NCBI GenBank assembly: GCA_027310845.1
Contig: DAIDAB010000088.1
Location: forward strand, 1 to 8,130
Source: a bacterium
GTDB taxonomy: Archaea; Thermoproteota; Nitrososphaeria; Nitrososphaerales; CADDZS01
Direction of reading: 5' to 3'
Length of the DNA: 8,130 bases
This document shows positions 1 to 5,252 of this stretch, piece after piece; position 1 is the stretch's first letter, and each line of letters starts with the position of its first letter. The position numbers and the translations under genes are program-made. The notes beneath the pieces are model-generated. The model ran no database searches and was not told where the DNA came from. It saw nothing but the letters and a program-made list of their open reading frames with translations.

Positions 1-761
1 TTTCTAAGGCGTGAATCAAGCCCAACCAGATCTCCGAGCTCAAAAGGGCCGAGAGGATAACCGTAGCCCAATCGCATTGCTAGGTCAATGTCTCTCACAG
101 ATGCGATCTTCTTTTCCAAGAGCGAGCTAGCTTCAGCAAAAACGGAGAGGCCTATTCTGTTTGCGACGAAACCAGGATTGTCAAAGACATCGATTGGAAT
201 CTTGCCCAGCGCTCTTGCTGTTGCTTCAATCTTCGATACCACTTCGGGAGAACTTTCATCTGTTCGCACAACTTCGACAAGTTTCATCACCTGCGGGGGA
301 TTGAAAAAATGCATACCGACGATTCTCTCTCTGACCTTCTTGTCAAGCGATTCCCCTATCCTCGAAATGGAAAGTGTGGAAGTGTTGCTCGCGAGGACGC
401 CGCCTGTTGCAAATGAGGCCTTTTGCATGATCTTCCTCTTTGTTTCAAGATCCTCTATCGCGGCTTCGAGGACAATGTCTACATCCGAGGCAGCTGCTTC
501 AATCGAGTCAGAACGTACAATCCGTGAAAGAACCTTCTCTGCCTCTTCTTTGCTCAATCTTCCCTTCGCGACAGAGTTTTCGAGTCCATAGCGACCCTCA
601 CGCACGAGGGAAAGTCCATTACTCAACTGGGCTTCGTTGACATCGTAACATGATACGGAATACGCGAATTGCGCGAAGACCTGTGCAATCTGAGCACCCA
701 TGAGGCCAAAGCCGATGACCGCGACCTTGCCTTGCGGAGCACGCGCCGGTTCGGAGACCAT
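1..761 (-). CDS. 3-hydroxyacyl-CoA dehydrogenase, C-terminus cut by window edge
   Basis: NAD-dependent oxidation of (S)-3-hydroxyacyl-CoA to 3-ketoacyl-CoA (FadB/Hbd family), cytosolic, in fatty-acid or C4-CoA metabolism. 253 residues are visible. The Rossmann domain has VIGFGLMG (residues 15-22) with an acidic residue (D40) ending beta-2, which fits NAD rather than NADP. Family landmarks follow in order: EAAIEDLETKR (99-109), SNTSTLS (125-131), GMHFFNP (149-155) with catalytic His151, KLVEVV (160-165) with the paired Glu163, DNPGFVANRI (194-203), and the start of the C-terminal dimerisation domain (PLGPFELGDLVGLD, 236-249). By comparison with about 282-residue Hbd proteins, some 40 residues lie beyond the edge. 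I chose ATG at 761; an in-frame GTG at 779 is possible. The gene starts 12-30 bp after the thioredoxin stop, so it is probably co-transcribed. A role in the archaeal 3HP/4HB carbon cycle is possible but not shown. Confidence 0.93.
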   Translation of the reverse strand, partial: MVSEPARAPQGKVAVIGFGLMGAQIAQVFAQFAYSVSCYDVNEAQLSNGLSLVREGRYGLENSVAKGRLSKEEAEKVLSRIVRSDSIEAAASDVDIVLEAAIEDLETKRKIMQKASFATGGVLASNTSTLSISRIGESLDKKVRERIVGMHFFNPPQVMKLVEVVRTDESSPEVVSKIEATARALGKIPIDVFDNPGFVANRIGLSVFAEASSLLEKKIASVRDIDLAMRLGYGYPLGPFELGDLVGLDSRLR

Positions 762-791
762 GAGCGCAGCCAAAGGCACGCTTACTGTCTA

Positions 792-1136
792 TTAAATTGA
801 ATCTTGGACGAGCTCTTCGAGCTCTGCTTCACTCACCGCCCCTATCCTGCTCGACTCGGGGTGCGAATTTCGGAACACAACATAAGCAGGGATTGAAGAA
901 ATATGGTAGCGCGAAGCTAGATTGCTGTCTTCCTCCACATTCACTTTTCCAAAAACTATCGACTCGTGCCGGTTCGCCATCTTTTCGATCAATGGATTCA
1001 TTCTGACGCATGGTTTGCACCAAGGCGCCCAGAAGTCCACGAAAAGTTTCTTCGAACTGCGAAGCATTGGATCAAAATTTGATGAATTGAGTTCAACGAC
1101 ACGAGTCATATACACTAGGGGTAACTTGACACTCAT
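792..1136 (-). CDS. Thioredoxin
   Basis: Small dithiol-disulfide oxidoreductase of the thioredoxin fold, 114 residues, cytosolic (no signal peptide or membrane segment). The active site is WAPWCKPC (36-43) with Cys40 and Cys43, a CxPC variant of the usual CGPC. The buried Asp (D34, in FVDFW) and the cis-proline (P83 in SIPAY) are present; the residue after cis-Pro is Ala where Thr is usual. The ATG at 1136 lies 6 bp after the archease stop. A second ATG at 1109 (residue 10, MTRVVEL) would give a length closer to minimal thioredoxins, and neither has a clear Shine-Dalgarno site, so the true start is uncertain. It is the middle gene of the archease-thioredoxin-dehydrogenase cluster. Target proteins and the reductase are not visible here. 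Confidence 0.93.
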   Translation of the reverse strand: MSVKLPLVYMTRVVELNSSNFDPMLRSSKKLFVDFWAPWCKPCVRMNPLIEKMANRHESIVFGKVNVEEDSNLASRYHISSIPAYVVFRNSHPESSRIGAVSEAELEELVQDSI

Positions 1137-1142
1137 TTAATG

Positions 1143-1571
1143 TTAGAGGTCAAGTAGGAATCTCAACGTTACTTGTTGTTTATTTTCTTCGATCTTCATT
1201 TGGTGATAAGTCGGAGCTTTGATTGCAGTTTTCTGTTCATGCCTTGTCAGATCGAATTTTTCTCCAAAGATTTGAGCTACAAGTCGAAAGCCTTTGACCG
1301 TTTTCGAAATTCTGCAATCGAATTTTGAGTAGATCATATTTTCAGTGTCTTGCTTTATTATCAGTGCTTCGAGCCAGGAGTAGAGAAGCGCTTCCTTGTC
1401 TTCTGCTTCTACTGTAATTTCATCAGTGGTTTCGGGTACAATTGATCGAATATCAACCATCGTGTCTTCGAGCGCTCGAGCTGCGTTTTCAAAAGCTTCT
1501 TCAAGCGTGGCTCCGTAGGACTCTATCTCCGCGTCAGTCGTGTGTTCTAGAAACTTGTATTGAACTGACAA
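1143..1571 (-). CDS. Archease (RtcB tRNA-ligase activating protein)
   Basis: 142 residues, the usual archease length. Archease accelerates RtcB, the GTP- and metal-dependent ligase that joins 2',3'-cyclic-phosphate and 5'-OH RNA ends made by the tRNA splicing endonuclease. Diagnostic features: the N-terminal FLEHTTDAEIESYG block (7-20) containing the conserved H-T-x-D, the ATLEEAFENAARAL helix (21-34), the EDKEALLYSWLEALI stretch (56-70), and an acidic C-terminus ending in LLDL, matching the family's terminal Asp. The start codon is TTG (1569-1571); no later ATG would retain the essential N-terminal block, so TTG is well supported. It is the first gene of a minus-strand cluster, with thioredoxin 6 bp downstream. 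RtcB itself is not in the window. An intron-bearing tRNA gene lies about 430 bp away on the opposite strand. Confidence 0.93.
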   Translation of the reverse strand: MSVQYKFLEHTTDAEIESYGATLEEAFENAARALEDTMVDIRSIVPETTDEITVEAEDKEALLYSWLEALIIKQDTENMIYSKFDCRISKTVKGFRLVAQIFGEKFDLTRHEQKTAIKAPTYHQMKIEENKQQVTLRFLLDL

Positions 1572-1606
1572 GAGGAGCCAGCTTAAGGAGAAAGAATGCG
1601 CGCTGT

Positions 1607-1618
1607 GCTTTTATTACT
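1607..1618 (-). promoter_or_regulatory. Possible TATA box of the archease cluster
   Basis: Read on the minus strand this is AGTAATAAAAGC, an A/T-rich box about 40 nt upstream of the TTG start of archease. With the usual archaeal TATA-to-start-site distance of about 26 nt this predicts a 5' leader of roughly a dozen nt. Called by composition and spacing only. Confidence 0.3.
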
Positions 1619-1790
1619 TGTTTGACCACGGGATGCCAAGGAGCAAGCTTAAAGCTCTCTGAGACCTCCTACAGCGGAGAACCCAAAGCATTAGCTAAAA
1701 AAAGGTCTAATTCGTGAATAAATCAGCATCCCGAAGAAAAGCCAATGAATGTCATGGTTACAACTATTTCAGTACGCAAGACGACTTGCT

Positions 1791-1832
1791 TTAAGGCCTC
1801 TTTCTCCCCCCAAAAGCAGAGAAGAGGCTTGA
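1791..1832. repeat. 42-base bulged inverted repeat (hairpin)
   Basis: TTAAG (1791-1795), one bulged G, CCTCTT (1797-1802), one bulged T, CTC (1804-1806) pair with GAG (1819-1821), AAGAGG (1822-1827) and CTTGA (1828-1832), giving 14 pairs including one G-T around a 12-nt loop of CCCCC-AAAA-GCA. There is no T-run on either side to make it an obvious terminator. It may be part of an unrecognised small RNA or a processing signal. Confidence 0.5.
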
Positions 1833-1949
1833 CGCACGCATTAGAAAGACAAAGCCATTGTTAGAATTTCGAAAATTCAAGATTCAACCGAAAAATTTCC
1901 ATCTTCGAAGGAGGCGTCAGGCAAGCCGTGTGCGGCTGGCTCGGGTAAG

Positions 1950-1957
1950 TATTTTTA
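1950..1957 (+). promoter_or_regulatory. Possible TATA box for the tRNA gene
   Basis: TATTTTTA is the only clearly A/T-rich box in the GC-rich stretch before the tRNA. A start about 26 nt downstream (near 1977) would give a leader of about 25 nt that includes the extra GCCGGGG copy. Called by composition and position only. Confidence 0.3.
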
Positions 1958-2009
1958 CTCCTTTGGAAGGCGGGGAATGCAACAACTTGCGCCGGGGCAA
2001 TGCCGGGGT

Positions 2010-2025
2010 TCTAATAGAGCCCGAA
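2010..2025 (+). other. tRNA-Ser intron 1 (16 nt, position 8/9, non-canonical)
   Basis: A complete BHB motif is visible. Outer helix TGC (2001-2003) pairs with GCA (2027-2029). The 4-bp central helix is CGGG (2004-2007) with CCCG (2020-2023). The 5' bulge is G2008-T2009-T2010 and the 3' bulge A2024-A2025-G2026. Cutting after the second base of each bulge removes exactly 2010-2025 and joins T8 to G9. The inner helix is short (C2011-G2019, T2012-A2018). Confidence 0.82.
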
Positions 2026-2047
2026 GGCAGAGTGGACTATTGCGCGG

Positions 2048-2076
2048 ATTCGGTTTCAAGTGGAACCGAAGCGTAG
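2048..2076 (+). other. tRNA-Ser intron 2 (29 nt, position 29/30, non-canonical)
   Basis: The inner helix is a 9-bp hairpin (2049-2057 with 2062-2070, loop AAGT). The central helix is GCGC (2042-2045) with GCGT (2071-2074), one G-T pair. Bulges G2046-G2047-A2048 and A2075-G2076-G2077, cut after their second base, remove 2048-2076 and restore the anticodon stem strand CGGGC. An outer helix is not evident, so this is the relaxed form without the outer stem. The intron splits the anticodon stem. Confidence 0.82.
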
Positions 2077-2084
2077 GCCTTGAG

Positions 2085-2103
2085 TTTTTCTCAAGAGACA
2101 GAT
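2085..2103 (+). other. tRNA-Ser intron 3 (about 19 nt, position 37/38)
   Basis: The 5' cut after G37 (2084) is supported by the bulge A2083-G2084-T2085 next to a 4-bp helix CTTG (2079-2082)/CAAG (2092-2095). The 3' edge at 2103 is set by tRNA geometry: a 7-nt anticodon loop CTTGAGA followed by stem GCCCG. The fold alone would instead cut after 2097 (bulge A2096-G2097-A2098), leaving six extra bases in the loop. Confidence 0.65.
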
Positions 2104-2312
2104 AGCCCGTGGCCGTTCTACGGCCTCGTCGGTTCGAATCCGGCCCCCGGCGCTCATGATTCCCCCGAGATTCCATATCCGAGATCGGTCCACCAGGCCG
2201 ATTTGGTCAACGATTGAGAGAATATCGACCATACTTGATGATTGAATCTCGCCTATGGCAGACAAATAACGCAATCTCTTTGTTTTGTGGATATGATGTC
2301 AATAGAGGGTAA

Positions 2313-3695
2313 TCAGAGTTCTTCCACTTCTATTTCCTCGAGCTGCCACATGTCTTCCAATTCTTTTGCGATGGCGTTTCGAGGAATCTCTTTCGCCGCT
2401 GCCCTTGTAGCCATTTCACTCTCAATCACTGCTACTCTCTGGCTTGTTGTCTCGCTGGCTCTGGCAAAGTCATTTTCAAGGTATTGGACTCTCCTAACAG
2501 ACTCCCTGAGTTCTTCTTGGAATGTCCTAACCTCCAGAGCAAGGTTATTCTCTAGCAATTCGATCTTGTTCTTAATCTCCGTTATCCCGGCTTCAAGCGC
2601 GGTAAATTTGCCCATGCTTTCTGCAGTGTCGTTTTCGAAACTCCGAATTCTTTCATTTAGAGAGGTTCCAAGGTTCTCAAGCAAGTTCAATCTAGCACCA
2701 TTCCCCGATACGTCATTTTTGAGACTCTCCAAATGTGTGTTAGTTATCTTGCTTTTTTCAGCCATCGAATCCTCCATTGTTTCGAGTCTTTGGCTTTGGA
2801 GTAGAGATTCATTGGCTTTCTCATTGGTCAAATCGTCCAGTGTCTCGACAATTGTCTGAAATCTGCTCTCAAGAATCTTGAAGTCGTTTCTGATCCCGTC
2901 AAATGCATTTTCTAATTCCGCGACGCGTTTAATGCTCAGAGAAACCTCCCCCTCTAGAGAGTTTTCTCTTGTTTTGCGCTCTTCGATTTCGGTTCTAATG
3001 GTTTCTATCTTCTCGAGACTAGTTGACAAGCCATTAGACAAAGCTTCCATCCTGGAGCTACTCTCAACAATGTTTCTCTCAAGCTTTTGCAACCTACCGT
3101 CCCTGCCTCTGCTCTCATTTTCAAGAACTTCCTCTCTTGCTTTGATCGATGCAATCTCATCATCAGCGTTCTTGCTGGTCCCGTGGAACTTCTTTGTGAG
3201 CACTTCCAGGGAAAGCGTGTTGTTGGTCAACCCAGTTTCAATGGCTTCGATTCTGCGCCCCGTGGCAGTGATCCCATGTGAGAGGGATTCCATTTTGCTT
3301 AAGCTTGATTCAATGTCCTTCTTGTAGGTCTCAAGCTTGCGGTTGCTTGCGACAGCATCTCTGGCTAGAGCCTCAATCCGATTATCATTTGGAGATATGC
3401 CATTATAAAGTCCATGTCCGGCAAGATTGTTTGAGATATATTGAGTGTTGATGGAATCAATTTTCCGAGTTCCTTCTTTCACATCAATTGAGAGAGCTTC
3501 CAGTCGAATTTGGTTACTGGCAAAGTCATCAACAAGTGTCTTGATTTTGTGATCAAGTTGACCGACCTGTTGAGATAGCTCTTCAAAACGGTTGTCGCTC
3601 TCTTCCTGTTCTTCGGACTTGCACTGCTTTTTCATAATCTTGGAGCGCCCGTGATTCCAAGCATTCATAGTCATATGAGTTCTTTTTCTTGCCAC
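2313..3695 (-). CDS. Coiled-coil protein with 14-residue periodicity
   Basis: 460 residues, function not recognised. After a basic N-terminus (about 1-28) nearly the whole chain is predicted coiled coil, rich in Glu, Lys, Ser, Asn and Leu, with one Cys (C25) and no membrane segment. A 14-residue unit of the type R-[hydrophobic]-E-x-L-E-x-x-[hydrophobic] recurs: hydrophobic anchors at 107, 121, 135, 149, 163; 202, 216, 230; 258, 272, 286; 322, 336, 350, 364, 378, 392. Steps of 18 (286-304-322, 403-421) and 11 (392-403) are the stutter and hendecad spacings of long coiled coils. The C-terminus (about 445-460) is strongly acidic. The first start is GTG (3695); in-frame ATGs at 3674, 3668 and 3635 are alternatives and no Shine-Dalgarno site decides. 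It lies 114 bp downstream of the membrane protein gene on the same strand. It could be a structural, tethering or chromosome-associated protein; sequence alone does not say. Confidence 0.85.
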   Translation of the reverse strand: MARKRTHMTMNAWNHGRSKIMKKQCKSEEQEESDNRFEELSQQVGQLDHKIKTLVDDFASNQIRLEALSIDVKEGTRKIDSINTQYISNNLAGHGLYNGISPNDNRIEALARDAVASNRKLETYKKDIESSLSKMESLSHGITATGRRIEAIETGLTNNTLSLEVLTKKFHGTSKNADDEIASIKAREEVLENESRGRDGRLQKLERNIVESSSRMEALSNGLSTSLEKIETIRTEIEERKTRENSLEGEVSLSIKRVAELENAFDGIRNDFKILESRFQTIVETLDDLTNEKANESLLQSQRLETMEDSMAEKSKITNTHLESLKNDVSGNGARLNLLENLGTSLNERIRSFENDTAESMGKFTALEAGITEIKNKIELLENNLALEVRTFQEELRESVRRVQYLENDFARASETTSQRVAVIESEMATRAAAKEIPRNAIAKELEDMWQLEEIEVEEL

Positions 3696-3809
3696 GCGTG
3701 CTCTATTTTCCCTGACAAATTTCTTTTACTGTCAATGTCGCAAAGAACGATGTTTTGCTCGCTGTCAGCTGGTATTGCGCCACAAAGGGTGTCTGTACGG
3801 TTTACTTCC

Positions 3810-4778
3810 TCAGAGTGGATTCCTCAATGCAATGCCGGCGCTTCTGACTTTTCGATCTTCAATCCTTGATATCAAATCCAATGATATCATTGTGACTGTG
3901 AGTGAAACGACTGTTAGCACAGGAATCCATTCGTAAGAATAGATCGCAAAATCATTGATGAATATCGAATTATAGAATTGAATTGCCAAATTGGCATAAA
4001 GAAGTGTCGGAGCATATATCAGCACAAAAGAAATAATGCTGCTCAAAGCAAACTTGCGCTGATTTCTTCGCTTTAAGCATAGAAAGAAAATCAGGGGGAG
4101 ACTGATTATGCTCATTCTCGGATCAAACGAGCTCAGTACGAACGAGGCGCCTGAAAGCCTCGAATCTCTCAATATCAAGTAAAAGGTAAGAACAAGGAAC
4201 ATGGTCTGAAGAACTCTCGCTTCTCCTTGTTCCCACAAGCGCCAATAGCTCCAGCTCCAAAAAGTAAGGTTGGAAATGGAGGGCACTAGGGGTTGAAGAA
4301 GAGCAAATAAAAGTGTCAGAGAAAAGAAAGCAAAAACCCTATTTTCTACAAAGTCATCTTTTCCTGATATCTCTTTCATGATCTTGAAAAGAAGATATGC
4401 AATCAATGGAAGAAGCATGAACTGAAGCAGATCGAAGACTAGCAGCGCATTCGGATAATCGAAAAAAATAACCAAGGGAACTATGAAGAGAGGAAGGAAG
4501 AACGGAGAATAGCGAAAGTTCTGAGGATTAGGAATGATTGGATAGTCCTTTGAAAGATTTCCTTCATGATACACCTGTGTCGGATTGAATATGAAGCGGT
4601 ACCCTGCTTCATAATACGCTGAGAAATCCCTCGCGACCGTTATGCAACCATGCGTATCGCAAAAGATTTGCGTTCCAGAAGTGTATGGAAGCGCCGACAA
4701 GAGCGTAAGACCATTTAAAATAATCAATATTGTAGCGAGAAGGAAAAAGCAAATCCTTGCAGTTTGTGGTCTCAACAC
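3810..4778 (-). CDS. GT87/DUF2029-like integral membrane protein
   Basis: 322 residues with about eight hydrophobic segments (roughly 9-30, 92-106, 111-132, 147-165, 188-204, 222-236, 245-265, 283-303). After the first membrane segment comes ARDFSAYYEAG (49-59), then FRYSPFFLPLFIVPL (88-102); this D-F-x-x-Y-Y plus aromatic-Y-x-P pattern is typical of the polyprenyl-phosphate-sugar-dependent glycosyltransferase family GT87/DUF2029, in which the early Asp (here D51) is the probable catalytic base. The stretch SGASFVLSSFDPRMSIISLPLIFF (209-232) occupies the place of the family's 'G...KP...P' segment, with FDPR in place of K-P. Two Cys (40 and 45) lie in the predicted external loop and could form a disulfide. 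It is shorter than typical members (about 380-450 residues). GTG start at 4778 is supported by GAGG about 6 nt upstream. The sugar donor and acceptor cannot be inferred. Confidence 0.72.
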   Translation of the reverse strand: MLRPQTARICFFLLATILIILNGLTLLSALPYTSGTQIFCDTHGCITVARDFSAYYEAGYRFIFNPTQVYHEGNLSKDYPIIPNPQNFRYSPFFLPLFIVPLVIFFDYPNALLVFDLLQFMLLPLIAYLLFKIMKEISGKDDFVENRVFAFFSLTLLFALLQPLVPSISNLTFWSWSYWRLWEQGEARVLQTMFLVLTFYLILRDSRLSGASFVLSSFDPRMSIISLPLIFFLCLKRRNQRKFALSSIISFVLIYAPTLLYANLAIQFYNSIFINDFAIYSYEWIPVLTVVSLTVTMISLDLISRIEDRKVRSAGIALRNPL

Positions 4779-5252
4779 AACATTCCTCTACCTATAGAGC
4801 GGCCATTTGGACAAATTCAATTTTTGAAAACTGTGGAAAACTTCAGTAATTATGGATTCATTAGTCTACTAACTCGATCCTAAACATAATTTGGGATGGC
4901 GTTGCGGACCCTCCACTCCCTCTCTTCGCTCTCGCTTTCCTATACGTAGAACAAAGAGTGATTGGTTAATAACGAGTGGAAGAGGAAACAGCACCTCCCT
5001 TAAGCTTTCAGAATTTGAGGCAGATCTGTCTGTAACGAGGCCATGCCATGAGATCTATTCCATATTTTGCGTAAATCTTAAGGTGATTGATGGATTGCGC
5101 GGTTTCCGTTTCTCTTGCCAATTGCCTTGGCACGTTAGTCTCTGAACAGTCTTTCAAGGTTGTTTGGTCGCTAGGTTTCTCCTCTTTTACCATCTCCCGC
5201 TCTTTCGCATGCGTATCTTTAAGGAACCCAAGGTGCCTAGGAATTACTCGAA
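4779..5252. other. Divergent intergenic gap, no convincing gene
   Basis: 474 bp between two divergently read genes. Short open frames on both strands (for example 4891-5145 plus and 5008-5193 minus) overlap each other and have low-complexity or Ser/Arg-biased translations without recognisable motifs. The ends should carry the promoters of both flanking genes; an A/T-rich box on the minus strand near 4819-4830 could serve the membrane protein gene. No tRNA-like or CRISPR-like structure seen. Confidence 0.55.
5214..5223 (+). promoter_or_regulatory. Possible TATA box of the VOC gene
   Basis: TATCTTTAAG lies about 30 nt upstream of the TTG start at 5253. With normal archaeal spacing, transcription would begin only a few nt ahead of the start codon, giving a nearly leaderless mRNA, in keeping with the absence of a Shine-Dalgarno site. 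Composition and spacing only. Confidence 0.3.

Larger units (their letters stand above)
1572..2001. other. Non-coding gap with one long hairpin and the tRNA leader
   Basis: No open frame here looks like a protein. It holds the presumed archease promoter near its left end, a strong bulged hairpin at 1791-1832, an A7 run (1697-1703), and at its right end GC-rich sequence just ahead of the tRNA, including a second copy of the tRNA acceptor strand (GCCGGGG, 1991-1997). Smaller hairpins occur near 1926-1937 (GCCG/CGGC). Confidence 0.6.
2002..2152 (+). tRNA. tRNA-Ser(UGA) with three introns
   Basis: Exons at 2002-2009, 2026-2047, 2077-2084 and 2104-2152 join to an 87-nt type II tRNA. Acceptor GCCGGGG pairs perfectly with CCCCGGC (2145-2151); discriminator is G2152, as expected for Ser; CCA is not encoded (CTCA follows). 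T8-G9 and D-arm GCA/TGC with loop GAGTGGACTAT give a full A-box match (TGGCAGAGTGG). The anticodon stem CGGGC/GCCCG forms only after intron 2 is removed. Loop CTTGAGA carries anticodon TGA with T33 and G37. The long variable arm is GGCCG-TTCTA-CGGCC; the T arm is GTCGG-TTCGAAT-CCGGC. Introns lie at 8/9, 29/30 and the canonical 37/38. Because all arms form perfectly once the introns are taken out, and two introns have BHB folds predicting exactly these cuts, I am confident of the identity; intron 3's 3' edge is the least certain point. Confidence 0.88.

Noticed and set aside
88..591. Long plus-strand open frame opposite the dehydrogenase
   Set aside because: Ser/Thr/Leu-rich antisense of a clearly recognisable dehydrogenase.
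2073..2126. tRNA-Arg(TCT) reading of GGCCGTTCTACGGCC as an anticodon arm
   Set aside because: The loop would be only 5 nt with a full stem, and almost no variable region would remain before the T arm. It fits a type II variable arm instead.
1890..2152. RNase P RNA or SRP RNA, suggested by the many hairpins and terminal complementarity
   Set aside because: The universal GAAAGTC and ACAGAANCC-type cores of RNase P RNA and the GGAAGG...AGCAGCC motif of SRP RNA are absent, while a complete tRNA-Ser emerges when three introns are removed.
2111..2152. tRNA 3' half as an attachment-site remnant of an integrated element
   Set aside because: The 5' exons of the same tRNA are present upstream and no integrase or mobile gene lies nearby.
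1955..2274. Minus-strand frames containing GRIRTDE- and GPDSNRR-like peptides
   Set aside because: These are antisense translations of the tRNA T arm (GGATTCGAACC), a well-known source of spurious proteins.
2234..2285. C/D box small RNA suggested by TTGATGA
   Set aside because: The C box is imperfect and no CTGA D box follows at the expected distance.
3675..3822. About 50-codon open frame on the minus strand between the membrane and coiled-coil genes
   Set aside because: Translation looks somewhat protein-like, but it has no early start codon, is closed by stops on both sides and overlaps the next gene's start; too little to call a pseudogene or small protein.
5008..5193. 61-residue minus-strand open frame
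   Set aside because: No motif, overlaps another open frame on the opposite strand, and lies in a divergent promoter gap.
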